Assembly (NCBI GenBank): GCA_021432635.1
Contig: MU270057.1
Location: 346,248 to 410,247 of the forward strand
Source: Thozetella sp. PMI_491
Lineage: Eukaryota > Ascomycota > Sordariomycetes > Chaetosphaeriales > Chaetosphaeriaceae
Reading direction: 5' to 3'
Length of the DNA: 64,000 bases
Position numbers and translations under genes: made by a program
Shown: positions 21,910 through 34,345 of the stretch, in pieces
How positions within the stretch are numbered: the first letter of the stretch is position 1
Layout of the letters: each line of letters starts with the position of its first letter
The notes under the pieces: model-generated
Seen by the model: only the letters and a program-made list of their open reading frames with translations
Databases searched by the model: none
Told to the model about the DNA's origin: nothing

Positions 21910-24267
21910 ATGATTGGACGACCGCGAAAAGCATGTCTGCAGTGCAGCAGCCAGAAGGTATCTGTCCTTCGACAGCAGCATGGCATCACTGCATCGGCTG
22001 GGCCGCTCGGTTAACTTATCGCTAGCTTCGCTGCGTCGGAGAAAGGCCCCGTTGCAACAGGTGCAAGCGACTGGGTCGCCCATGCAGCTGGGGAGACAGG
22101 AGGGTCAGAGAGGCGGGCCAGTATGAGAGAGACTCACCGGCCTTGACAGCAATCTCTCCGTCATCCCAAAATCCCACAGCCTCAGTACGGCACTGGGAAT
22201 CGCTTCAACATCTCCCGGTTCCCCATGAAGCTCCGCCGCCGCGGCTCAGTGAGCATGACCTCCGCTACACCGGGATCCCAATGAGCGCGGTGCTGCGCCT
22301 CGTGGATGTGTACTTCACTGGCGTCTACAGTGCGCGGCTCCTTTTCCACAAACCTGCATTGCAAGATAGCATTAGGTCAGGGACTGCGAAACCACATGTG
22401 ATACTGAGCATTTGCGCCTTGGCATCGAGGTACGGATTACTTCCCGAACTCGTAGCTCGTCCTTTACCTCACCTGACGCCTTGCTCCTAGTTTCTCCCTC
22501 GGCTCCCATTCTCACAATGAGCTTCGGGACGACGGCTTCAGCAAGGAGTGGGCCGAGCAGGCCGGAAAACTAGCTCTGTTAGAAGCCGATACACCCAGCG
22601 AAGACACAGTCGTGTCGTTCACCAATCTAGGGCTTTTCTGGTACAGCCAAGGCCAGTGGCGCCGGTCTCTAGTCTACGAGGGCTATGCTGCGTTGAACGC
22701 CCGTCTGCTGCGTCTGTCACAGCCCGAGGCCGGTACAGAGTTCTCCTTGGAGGCTGAGATCAAGCGTCGACGTTTTTGGGCGTCCTTCCTCGTAAACCAG
22801 TTCGTGTCGGAGCCATCATTCCCCAAAATCACCGGCAACGATGTTCTAGACGTCCTCCTCCCGATCCCTGAGGACGCCTATGAAAAAGGGGTCGTTTCTC
22901 CTCATAAAGTAACCTTGCGCAGCGGCGAACGAAACTCGAGCGTCTTTGCAGAGCTCATACGCATATTATCCTTGTGGCATGTGCCTCGTTTCAGATTACG
23001 CAGCTATCGGTGCTAACAACTGCCCAGGACGGACATATACGAGATGAGCAAAGATGCAACCAACGCTATACCGACCAGGCTCTCTGCCCTCGAGCTCATA
23101 GATGCGAGGCTCAGACAGTGGCACTCGAAGCTTCCAGCAGAGTTCCATTTAACTGCCGAGAAGACCAGCTGCTGCCAGGATGGCATTCGCCCCCAAGTCC
23201 TCTTGCTGCATGCCACCTACCACCAATGCATGTGCGCACTCCACTCGTCCATCATCCCGCTTTTTTCTCTATGCGAGACGGACGGGATTGAGTTTTACGA
23301 GCATGGTCAGCGTATTTCTGCACAGGTAGCATACGACAACGCTTCCGAGATATCTGATCTTATCCGGGCCAATGTCAAGCAGGATTCTGGGGACGCATAC
23401 AGATGGCCCGGATTTGTAGGGTTCGCACTCTATTGCTCCTGCGCCATCCAACTACCGTACTTGTGGGGCACGCAGGCAGCCTTTCGGGAAAAGACCCAGA
23501 GAAACATAAGGGATAACCTCTCTACCATGGCAATGATTGGCCGGAATTGGAGATACGTGGCTAGCTTGGTAAGCGGCGACCATAGTGACTCAGAACACAC
23601 AGCATCCTTCGATCACCTTTGCTTTTTAGTTGTGTTCGCTAACTTCCCCGGCGCTAGGTCATCAGCGTGAAGGTTCTCTACCAGCACCACTCGTCCAATG
23701 CGATTCCTTTGCAAGGGCCTCCGTTGAGTTTGTCTGCGACAGAGTTAGCAGGAAAGAAGCAGACACCGAAGGGGGAGAGTTCCTCGATTGTCGGAAATAA
23801 CGAGATGAGCTGGGAGCATGGTCAATCAATGGAGCACGATGAGCTGGCAAACATCGCACCGGAGCAAGCCGGTGAGAGTTCGCAGCCGTCTAGTGCAGCT
23901 AGGTGGACTGGTAAGCAACTCGGCAGAGCATTGTCACCAAAGGAATCTCAGCTGACACTAGGTTCTATTTGCCGCAGACGATCATTTAGCACCCATTCTT
24001 TGTTCGAATTTTGACAACCAGGCAGCTGGAGATGTCTCTGGCACGAATCAGGGATCGTTGCAACCCAGGCCAATGGCGCTACAAACCGAGCTCGCGCAGC
24101 CAAGTATTACCCCAAGGTTATCGTCCATGTTCCCCATCGATGAATTTACAAACTACAACCTTGACTGGGCGGCAGAGTATGAAGTATTTCTATCTGCTAT
24201 GACTCAAGCAGAGGGTATTGAGACTTTTGCCCAAGATCAAGCCCTTGCGGCTTGGTTCAATCGATAA
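21910..24267 (+). CDS. Zn2Cys6 transcription factor with fungal-specific TF domain
   Basis: Six exons (21910-21957, 22026-22429, 22491-22973, 23028-23568, 23658-23910, 23978-24267) sum to 2019 nt, or 672 residues, with all phases closing. The start MIGRPRKACLQC lies directly before the zinc cluster. Its six Cys follow canonical C-x2-C-x6-C-x6-C-x2-C-x6-C spacing, but the cluster is split by intron 1 (68 nt) between Lys16 and Leu17. The middle-homology region follows (ALASSFSLGSHS, then KRRRFWASFLVNQFV). The C-terminus is acidic and aromatic (MFPIDEFTNYNLDWAAEYE), a likely activation region. The donor of intron 3 (GTGGCA) is weak, so that boundary is tentative. Position suggests control of the divergent CYP53 gene. 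Confidence 0.86.
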
Positions 24268-24803
24268 GATACAATCTCACCAACTCGTCTTGAGGAGAGT
24301 GAAGGTCATCCACCGGCTCACAAAATTAGTGCAAACTGTGCCTACCGCCAAAAGATACTGCTCATCGTTTCTTTGCTAGTGCCGTGGTCAAACGTTTACG
24401 GAATGCCAATAGGCAAGGTTAAGGGGGCGGTAATAAGATGAATCCCAGTGGCGTTAACATATCGGGGGTTTTACACGGAAAGCTAAGTCTGAGAATTACA
24501 TGACCGAAATCTATTTATTCACTTTAGGCCTTCCTCCTTGTAGTATATCTTAAATGCCGAGTAGCTGCGTGGCACTACAGCGTCTCTCCACTGTCTTGCT
24601 CGTATAAAGTGGCCGAAGGTTAGGGGACACTGTTGCCCTCTGTCGTCTAAATCCCCTCAGAGCAGCTGGCATTATAGATCTGGTAAGCCTTTATAACTAT
24701 ACCTGTTATATCCAGCGGAAAGCTAGTGAAAGCAAAACCAGGTTTTCCACCCCGGTTCTTTTGTACCATTTAACACAGCCCAGCAGCCTACTTAAGGTAG
24801 GGT
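24268..24803. other. Intergenic between convergent genes
   Basis: The 3' flanks of the transcription factor and the membrane-protein gene meet here. Nothing else was recognised. Confidence 0.4.
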
Positions 24804-26849
24804 TTAAACATTTACCGCATAGCTATCCTTAAGGAGAGATTGTCTCTCCTGCACTTGATGAGACTGATGATTTACTGCCATCTTGGACAGACTATACGGT
24901 TTGGACAAGACACCAAAGAGCCTACTCCAGCGCCAGGTCCGTGAGAGTCTCTTCACGCACCGACCCTGAACGATAACGTGTCCATTGATTTCGCACGCAA
25001 CGTCATCAAGCTTGAAGATGGCCTGGAGATATTTCCCCGCTTCTTCCCGGTTATTAACAACTCGGTGGAGTACCGGCTTATGCCGCATCATCGTTGATGC
25101 CATCCACATCGCCTAGCAATTCTTGTCAGCATTATGGAAGTTAGAACGGGAAGAAGGGCTCCATGTGCACTACAGATTATATAGGGAATGAGAAATGCTC
25201 ACAGTTACTCGTCCAAAGATACCGGCGCAGAGAATTAGAGAAGCTGTAACCAGAGCCTCCATGATCGTGATTAGTGTTGCAGAGGCAAATAGAGCCGTAC
25301 CGACGGCGAAGGCCCCGATGGAGATGACTTTCGAGAACACTCTTAGAAAAGCGTGCGGAGTAGAAATTCCTTTAACGGATAGAAGTATGTAAAAGGCATC
25401 ATAGCCCTGAGAATATGGCCTAGAGTGATCCATCCATATCATTGCGTCGCTGGAGTAGCCCTTTTCAATGTTCATCAACACGTTGACAGGGTCATCAAAT
25501 GTTGCATGCTGACGCTCCGACGCAGTCATACGTCGTTGAAGTGGCGGATGGATGGGCGATAGGGGTATGTGATATGCCTCTGTCTGTATCTGCAAGTCGT
25601 CCATCTCGTGGGTATTTTCACTGTGATCGCCTGGGGGTCTCACCCATGGAGACTGGTCGTCAACTACCACCGGGGGAGCTCGCCAAGCGCGAATCGTGTA
25701 TGTCTTGGTAAACGGAACGCCAGCGAAGTTTTCTGCTGAGTGGTCAGAGATCGTGCTGTGAATGCACAAGGGAAGGGTGGGTGCAAACTTCTTACCAAGA
25801 ATGGATGAGAATGCCACACCGAGGTACCATACAAACATCCAATACCCGGACTGCAGCGACAGCCACAGTGTCAATCTTGACTACGAGCTGCAACAAGGAA
25901 GTGTTGGTTCCACATACCTCACACCACCAGACCAAAATAGCACCGGATTCAAGAAACCAGCATGCTACTAATATCGCTGCGATGGCACAGCATTGGAAAA
26001 GCATCCCTAATACGATACTGGAGATTGGTCGACCACCGGTATGGCTTCTCGCGCGCTGAAGAACCTGGTTCGCAAACAGCTCCGCTTCCGTCTTCCCCTC
26101 GCCGGCGTCCCCACTGTCGTCCACGTGGTCGTGCGCGCTGGGCATCATTCCCTGGTATTGAAACTTGTCGATGTTCTCATAGTCGTTCACTTCCATAGGC
26201 ACAATGTTTCCGCCGAGTGAGAGGAGAATAGAGAGGATTCCAGCTAGTGGACAGAGCTTAAATCTGAGTCGTGGCGCACGATAGGTCAGACATAGTCGGG
26301 GTACTTAATCCTGAAACAGACTTACAAGACCCAAAGTTCTTTGGCTGGCGCTCCAATTAGCACACTGGCAGTCGGAATCAGACTGAGAATAGTATTGGCA
26401 CCGGCCATGCCTGCGGAGTACGCGGCGCCGACATTAAGTGCCACGGAGAGATTACCGACGCAATAATCTCGTTGGCCCGAGGAGCGAATCTGTTGTGCTC
26501 TATCTACCCATAGGCGGTAGTATATGCTAGAAGAAATAAAGTTATTTATGTCCGCTTCCACCTTTTCTGTGTCGTTTGGAGACTGGTCAGATAGCGGCTC
26601 CGCTATAAAGGTGTTGTAGTTCGGGTTGCTGGATTTGCCATCTAGGTCAACATAGGCAGAATGGACTCCGGGAAGCTGCTGGATTATGTGTTGAAGCGCG
26701 AGAATTCTGGTTGCCGGCTTGGATAGCAGCCTGGTTCCTCTCTTGATTGCCCCTCGTAGAACTAACCCTAAGGCATCGCTAATCATGAAGGTGTCCTCCG
26801 CCGTTGAGGACGCCATAGCGCTCGGCTGCTCTGTTGGCATGTCGATCAT
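24804..26849 (-). CDS. Polytopic membrane protein of unknown function
   Basis: Four exons (26326-26849, 25918-26263, 25203-25880 and 24804-25112) with introns of 62, 37 and 90 nt encode 618 residues, phases closing throughout. Hydrophobic segments include VGAAYSAGMAGANTILSLIP (about residue 150), CPLAGILSILLSLGGNIVP (about 180), SSIVLGMLFQCCAIAAILVA (about 245), WMFVWYLGVAFSSILG (about 300) and, near the C-terminus, IGAFAVGTALFASATLITIM plus a following helix. The ends are polar. The fold resembles conserved uncharacterised integral membrane proteins of filamentous fungi. I recognise no catalytic motif and propose no function. The 37-nt intron (25881-25917) is short but has perfect GTATGT and TAG ends. 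Confidence 0.75.
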
Positions 26850-28120
26850 ATGGCAGTGGAGAACTCACAAGAGAAATATGAGGTAAACTGGGCAAGGTAA
26901 AGCAGTCTAAATACTGGGAAGCAGAAGGATTTCGCTATATTGTGAGGACAACTGAACAAACCCCTAGGAAATAGCCGATAACCGCGCATCGTCCCGACCT
27001 TTTCAAGTCTTTTTTTCCAACACGCCAAATGCATGATAATGTGACAGCCACATTTCAGCTCCCACGGCTGCTCTTTGACCGAAATTTATAATGGATGGAA
27101 CCTTCCATGTTGGTAAACAAGGCTATGAGAGGAGGCGATTTGGTTGGCTCCGTTTTACCAGAGGCTGGGGCTAGAAATGCAGAGCTTTCGGACGACAACG
27201 CTCGGCCCCCAAGTAGGATTGCCAATATATGCTTATCACGGCACTATTGGGTACCGGGATTACAAGATTGGCCAGATCATACAGCCTCACGGAAAAGTAT
27301 CTCCTAGCCCAATCTCCTCGGGGGCCGGCACCTGGGCGGTCCAACGGCTCCTTGGCAGCGTTACCAATAAAAGAAATGTGCCTATCAGGCTCTATTATGG
27401 GCTCCAGCTCATGCACCTTGGTGGTAAGTTACATGACAACAGGCCAGCCCCGACGCCAGCAATCAACTTAGCTGCTTCACCTGGGCACACCAGTACCGAA
27501 ACCACTGCGTTGATGTTGCCCATTGGAGACAGCATCCTCGACGCATCTCCGAATGCCCCACCGAGCATTTGGAAACATCTCAGGAAGGGGATGTAGTGTG
27601 CGTGTTAGAGGGCCAGGTACCAATAGGTAAGATAAGGGAATCATCCGAGTTCGGCTGATAGGGAGGTTAGCTTTTCAGTCACCCCCTACTTCAGAATGCG
27701 GGGTTCGCTCAATCAATCAAACATCACAAGTACCCATCTATATCTAGAAACCTCCGGGTACTATGTAGATGCCTCCCTACCTCTATGTATGTCCTGTACC
27801 CATGCACTAGGTAGGTGTAGGTACATCCGTAGCCTTGTGACAGAACAGCACCCTTACCTCGGAATATTGAACTTGACATACATTTCTTCGCAGCCGCAGC
27901 CTGCCTGCATAAATTTATGGGTCAGTCAAGGAATCCGACCCTCCAAATCTCATGGTTTATCAGTCTTTCTTCTCTCCGGGCACATGATGCGCATCGTAGA
28001 TATTGCGAGCGGTATTCCAGCTAGCGAGAAGGGTGTATCTCACCGCTGCCAGTGAGGATATACTCACCGAAGTTGTCATAGTTTTCGCCGTTGCAACCCA
28101 ATCCTAGGTCTCATCAACCC
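26850..28120. other. Intergenic, no supported gene
   Basis: An open frame at 27144-27596 (150 codons) has no domain, no start context and low-complexity composition, and I did not accept it. The region presumably carries the promoter of the membrane-protein gene and of the former STAND gene. Confidence 0.4.
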
Positions 28121-31100
28121 ATGGCGGCGTCAGTCGCGGAGACGGGAGACGGTTCCTGGGGAGGCAAGCATCATGCCCAACCACACCAGACGTCGGACAC
28201 CCAAATCCAGAGGAAGGTGTATCGGCTCAGAAACCTGCCAAACCATGTCGATCGGCTTGCAGCTGCGGAGCTGATGGCCGATGCTTTAAATGACGCATCT
28301 ATGCGACCGCGCGACATTCAATTTTTCTCTATGGCATCTAAGGTCGAGCCGTGGAAGAAGTGGCAAGTCAAGGTAGCCACCTTATCGTTTCGAAAGAGTC
28401 CGACCGTGTTGGATGTTGGTGCACCGCAGTGGGAGTTCCACGTGCTGGGCTTGTCAGAACCCCTGATTCTTGACCAACATTTCCACGGGATGACGGTTCT
28501 CAATGACCTGAGCCAGTCCGACCACCAGTATGACTGCATTGCGGTGTCGGGTCTGGCAAGCCATCCCTTTGGGTCCTGGCAGCCGAAGGGCGGAGACCGG
28601 TCATTTATGTGGATCCGGGACACGCTCCCCACCAGCATCCCGAGTGTGCGGTTCTTCCTATACGGCTACGATACATCCCTTGTCAACAGCCGGTCGTTCC
28701 AGACCATCCTTGACCTGGCGGGCACGCTCCGGAAAGAACTCGAGGCCAGCGACTGTGCGGCTCCCAGCGCTCGGCCTCTCTTATTCCTGGTCCGCAGCTT
28801 GGGCAGGGTCATACTGAAGCAGCTCATGGTGCTTCTTACGGCTGGCAACGAGCGCTCCCTCCTTATGTTGAACCTCATCCACGGCGCCATATTTTTTGGC
28901 ACCCCCAGCGTCGGGATGCCAATTGCCCATCTGCGCAGTATCGTTGCGGACCAACCCAATCAGGGGCTCGTCCAGGACATCTCGAGCGACTGGCCCTTCC
29001 TCCCGAGCCTAGAGAAGCAATTCAGTGGAATCTCGTATCTAGAAAAGATGAAAATTTTCTAGGTTTATGAGACCAAAACTTCACCAACGGTGGTTGTACG
29101 AACTTTTCTATGGCTTATCGACTGTCAATTCGGCTGGGATATTTCCCGTCTTTGCTGTGCTGATAATCTATAGCAACGAGAAGATGGCTACTATGCACGC
29201 TCTGGACCGAGCGCGATCATGGTAGACCGTGAATCTGCCACAGGCGGTCGATGCATTACAGAGGCTTCCTCGACCATTCAGATAGACGAAGACCACTCCC
29301 ACATTGTCAAGTTCTCTCCTGGTGACCGCAGGATCGCGATATTCATCAACAAGATCCATGATATATGTTGGCCGGAGAGGTTTCCCATGAACGCGGAACA
29401 GAACCACACCGCGCTTTCTCAGCCACGGTTTGACGCGCTCGAGTCTGACGAAGCTACCCACCGGGTCTCCGAAGCATTTGGATCGTCTCAGTCTGATTTC
29501 GTATCATGGGATTATGAAGGTTAGCTCAAGATTTCCCTGGCCCTGGTCCTCTAGCTATAACTCCATTGTCCCTAAGCAGCAAGGATGGAGATGGCTTGGC
29601 ACTAATTCGACTCTAGTGGCAGTGAATACCCTCCGAGTGCCGGAGAGCGACAATCGTCTGAATCAGATTGACGAGAGATTTGGAAATACATTCAGCTGGG
29701 CCGTTGACAACCAATCCATTGGGCTAGCTCAATGGTGAGCAGCGGGTACTGGGATTTTCTGGATCAGTGGCAAACTAGGCTCTGGCAAATCTACATTCAT
29801 GAAATACCTGCTCAGGAACCGCCGCACTGCCGAGCTCCTCCGTAGCCAGCAATCCGCATCGAATCAAATCATCGCCAACTTCTTCTTCCACCATCGCGAA
29901 ACCCTTCAGCAGAAATCTTTCGACGGTCTTCTGCGCAGCTTGCTTCGACAGATCCTCGAGAAGGAGCCACGGTTTCGAAGCATGCTTGGATCCATTGTGG
30001 AGACCAGACTGCGAGCCAAGGTACAAGGTAGCATACAAAACACCATCGAGTCCAATGTGCACAGCTTCCTGCATAGTTATGGTCTCAGTTCCTCCGACGA
30101 CTGCGAGATCCTATCTCAGAATTTAATTCGATATTTAGCAAGTTATTCCCTTCTAAAGATCATACAAACAATCTGAAGCTAAAAGTGGAGTTCTTCAAAG
30201 GCTACCTTCGCATCTGCAGTTCGACAGGCGCCGGGGAACGCGACGTCTGCAAAAGACTATGCGGAGATCTGGAGCGGGCAAGTCGGAGTCCCATGGGCAC
30301 TATCAAAACTGAAGCTCTCGAAAACTGGTACAAACAAATCGAGCCCTATAAAATCATATGCGATTTCCTAAAACGGAATCAAGTATACGTAAAAGAACCA
30401 GAAGGATGGCTTCAGAATAAATTCAGCCTAGCGAGGTATTATGAGGCTGAAGGGCACGTTAGAGAGTTGGAGAAACGCCAGACGGCTCTTCACAAAGCTA
30501 TATTCGAGACCCTGCTATCGTCTGAATGGTCGGAGCTTGAGCTGAAGGAAGGAATCCGAATCGTCTTTGAACAGAATTAGTTCGACCTCGAGCTTTGCCT
30601 CTTCTTCGATGCCCTTGACGAGTACGACGGACGACCGGAAGCAATCGCCGAGTTTCTCGAGTACGTGGTCCGGGAGCCGCCGCACGGCTCTCGGACGCGG
30701 GCTAGGACGCTTTCTCGAGTCGTCCGTGGCCCGTTTTCCAAGCCAAGTTCGGTAGCTGCGCGGGTTTCCGCATTCACGAGCACACGCAGGCCGACGTCCG
30801 TGAATATTGTATGGACTTCTTGCCCGCAGGCAGCGCGGCACGGCAGCTCATTTTGCCCTGGACCGAAGAGATAGTGCATTGCGCAACGGGGGTCTTCTTA
30901 TGGATCAAGCTTGTAATGCAAGACCTGGCCATAATTGCTGACACGCGTGGAAGCGACACCTACGGCTTGGCAATTCGGCTACAGCAATGCTTAGACTCGG
31001 TTCCGAATGAGCTTAACGACTACTACTGTGCTTTTATTGATCGCATGCCTCCCGAAGTGAGAGGAGAGACATACGTGCTATTCGAATGCCTTTTGCGGAC

Positions 31101-32372
31101 CAACCTCGTGATTCGTCCGCGAGAGATTCCTCTCCTAATGATTTGCGCATCTAGTCACTCTATCGACGAAGCGTGCTCTGCGGAGAGAAATGCGAGAATC
31201 GAAGAAATCAAAATGCACTGGATATTTATTTGAACAAGATTTCCGGAGGCCTCATAACGGTCGTCTAAGACAATAATGGTGACGAAATTTTGCAGTTTCT
31301 ACACCAGACGTTGAAGGAGTGGGCCGAGGCGCCCACCTTCAAGCGCACAATGCTGGGCAACCTTGCCAGTACGACGTGGGAAAACGGCCGCAGCTTCCTT
31401 GTCAAGTATTGCCTGCATCCAAAAGTTTTCGGATCCTCTCGCCAACACCGGTTGGAAATTTTCACCCAGGTCCAAGCAGCTGAGAAGACCAGCGGCGTTA
31501 GCCAGTGCTCGTATCTATCCACGGTTCCTACCAGGCTTTACCAGGCTATTACCAGTGAACACTGACACGAGCCTATCAAGTCCGGGCTAGGCTTTTCTGT
31601 GTTGAATGGGCTGTGGCTATACATTAGGGAGGCCATTTCTCGGGACAGCTCCATCGTGGAGAACACAAGGGAACCTCTGTTCTTGATCCTCCTGCAGCGT
31701 AACACAGAGACCGAGCTTTCAGTCGACATACAGTAGCAGCCACTTCAGAACCGTAGGGCGAGGCGACAATTAGCCACGGTAAATGAAGTTGTTGAGCTAG
31801 CCACGTACTTGCTGCGGCATGGATTCGACATCACACAAGATCCTCGGGGGTTCTCAGAGGTTATGACCAGTTTCTGGGACAGCTCGGACCGCGTCTGCGG
31901 GGATCTGTACATGGATATCATTAGCAACATCTTTACCTCCTCCGAAAAGCCCGAGACGCTCATCGATATCAGACTACCAGAGAATTCTCGTTCCAAGTAC
32001 TCTTCTCGGTAATTTTACAGGGGCTGGCGTCTCCTGCACCTTAGCCCGCCCCCGCTCGCGCGGTATCTACTCGACAGCGGAGCCCCCGTCAACCCCATCA
32101 ACAACCGAGGCCAGACTCCGCTCGATTATGTACTCAGTCCGTGCTTGGTTCACCAGAGTAGCCGGTTTGGCCTCGGTTTTCTCTATGAGACAGTTTGCCT
32201 GCTCGTAGAGCGAGGAGCTGTTTTGGAGCAATGCTCATATGCCGATTTGGAGAGGCTCGGCCGGGTTTTTGCAGCAGCCAATTTGGACACAAGCCCGTTG
32301 TCAATGCTACAGCCAGGGATACTAAGGAAAAGAGACAAATTGAAGCGCCTCCTTAGGTTACACCAGGTGTGA
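28121..32372 (+). pseudogene. NLR-like STAND gene remnant: alpha/beta hydrolase - NACHT - ankyrin
   Basis: Domain order is still clear. The N-terminal hydrolase (about 28500-28960) has YDCIAVSGLASHPFGSW and a nucleophile elbow reading FLVRSLGR, where the family has a His-Ser-Leu-Gly-Gly core. Then come VMVDRESATGG, a NACHT P-loop GKLGSGKST (about 29769-29795) and Walker B LCLFFDALDEYDG (about 30591-30629). A winged-helix region (about 30800-31235) and an ankyrin-like YLLDSGAPVNPINNRGQTPL (about 32060-32125) follow. Such proteins are heterokaryon-incompatibility or innate-immunity receptors. The frame is broken many times: TAG for an expected Trp after KMKIF (about 29060), TGA just before the P-loop (29737), TAG inside QN-FDLE (30578), and several frame changes after 31200. 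It is a nonfunctional relic unless the stops are removed by unrecognised introns. Confidence 0.85.
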
Positions 32373-33377
32373 ATGCCGTGCTAAATACCTAGGTTTGGCT
32401 AAGTCGATCCATAGAATCAAATAATAGAATGATAATGCAGGAGTCATTGCAAGTAGGAATTAGGTTGGACGAATCGTTGTTAAGTACTGTATTAATAAAA
32501 TAACGCTTCGCGATGGGCGGGGCTAAGCAACTTTGTCTGACCTACGGTTGTAGCGATCCAGCCAGCAAGCCAGCCAGCAATCTAGCTGGCGATCTAACCG
32601 GCTAGCGTAGCTAGTATGTAGTCAGTAAGGAGGGAAAACATGCCACGAGGAAAAAAGAGCTCGCAAAGCCAGATTAGCCAGCCAGCCAGCCAGCCAGGGC
32701 GATATCAACTATATATGGAGCAAACGGCTCGCGAGTCAGTTGCGTGAAGATGCAGCGTGGAGCCCTCTTTTTAAAGCGGAGAAAAGCGCTCGTGAGCTAG
32801 TCTACCGTGTCTACGAAGACTGTAAGTAGTATCGTACCCTGTTCAGTGTTTGGGTGAATTTTTTGAGCCAATTACGGCGTAGAGAGCTACTTTTTAACGA
32901 AGTAAAAGGCTCGCTGCCGTGATTCAGCCTGGGATTGTTTAATAGAGCCCTGCAGCTTTTGGTCACTTACCCGCATCCATGCGGAAGACGATGTGAAATA
33001 TTTATACCTCAGGATTTCTCAAGTACCTGGGCAGAACGGGAAACTTCTGCGGCAAGTGCTGTCACCAATTAAGGTGTGGAATGATTCCGGAATCTGTGGT
33101 GCATGACGCGGCTGAATTCGCTTGTAACATTTAACACGACAACCGCGATATATTTGTCGCCGACAAATAGAAAACAGGCAGCAAATTAGCCGGCGTCTTC
33201 TTTCCAAGATCCCTAAAACGGAAAGAGGACAGCAATGAATGTTCGAGATCGCTGCAAGGTCTCGAACAACTGTATGAATTCTCAAGGCATTCCTACCTTC
33301 GCCGTTCCTATCATACTTTTTGCTCTCTCCTCAGCGTTCTTTTTGGCGACACGCAGTTATCGCCAACTTCTAATTCA
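32373..33377. other. Intergenic with CCAG/GCTG tetranucleotide tracts and a coding-like fragment
   Basis: From 32560 to 32700 the sequence is built from repeats of ccag, including six copies near 32676-32697. A start codon at 32641 opens a short frame through the repeat. In a neighbouring frame the text INYIWSKRLASQLREDAAWS continues to about 32830 before a stop. I do not recognise the family; it looks like a decayed gene fragment. Confidence 0.4.
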
Positions 33378-34345
33378 ATGAAAATTGTCAGTATGCAGTT
33401 ACCGCCAATACTAGTCCTCCTCCAGGCTTCCACCTTGGTCGGCGCAATTGAGCACGGGCCCCAGCACTCCTCGCCCTCCGGGCTCCCCGTCGTAAAGGGG
33501 TTCAAATGGAGCTGCCCATTCCCCGCGGATGGCTCCCACCCAATGGGTTTTGAGGTGAAGTGTGAGGCAAAGGCGAGCTTCTTTGCGAAACAGTTTCAGC
33601 TGAAGGAGCTCCAACACCCTTCCCCATGGGCCATGGCGGTGGAGACCTTCGTCAGCTGGCACCCTTACGCAGGGTCGTGGAACGGTGAAGATCTAGGAGA
33701 CAGTAACCGCGTGTATATCATGGTTGAGTATAAAGATGTGCCGCCGGCGGTCCGGGACTGGATCGATGCGACGCATTCCGACCCCGACACCTCGAAGGAC
33801 TCGTGGTGGCAGTATGCCATAATAGACAAGCCGAACAGAGATACAGGGGCAGACGCTGCGATTGCGAACCCCCACCATGAGGTGCCAGATGAAGAACGAG
33901 TCCTATTTTTTGCGGCTGCAGCCCTGTATGAAACTGCACCTCTCTGGGTTGCAAAAGGGAGCAAATGCGAGGGTAAGTCTGTCTAGCCGGGTGACATATT
34001 ATTGTCCGACAGCCAAAGGCGAGAAAAGAGTCCTATGCTAAGCAGCGCATTTTTGTTGCAGACGAAATGTTGAATCTCTCAAAATATCACCCTGACGCAA
34101 GAGACGAGGCGGTAATTGCATGGCCCTACCCAGGAGAAACCTATACGCCAGATTTTACACGCATCAGACAGCACATAAAATTTGATATCAAGGCTCAGCA
34201 GCTCTCTGAGACCGAGCACACCCGCTCATGGCGAGAGATGTGGGAAAAGTTTCATCGGGACGAGCAGAGACAGCAGAGGAGAGAAGAGCGAGAAAAGAGA
34301 CAGGCCACCAGGGATGGTGTACAGAGAGAGAAAGACGAGCTCTAA
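33378..34345 (+). CDS. Secreted protein of unknown function with charged C-terminal helix
   Basis: Two exons (33378-33972 and 34062-34345; 89-nt intron GTAAGT...TTGCAG, phase 1) encode 292 residues. The N-terminus is a signal peptide (PPILVLLQASTLVGA, cleavage likely near residue 23). There is no other membrane segment. The body is mixed alpha/beta-like with few Cys. The last about 45 residues are almost purely charged (RDEQRQQRREEREKRQ), predicting a helix or coiled coil. No family was recognised. Between two decayed genes it stands out as fully intact. Candidate roles such as effector or wall-associated protein are speculation. Confidence 0.75.

Noticed and set aside
27144-27596. A 150-codon plus-strand open frame as a hypothetical gene
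   Set aside because: No domain, no splice or start context, and equally long frames occur by chance on the other strand.
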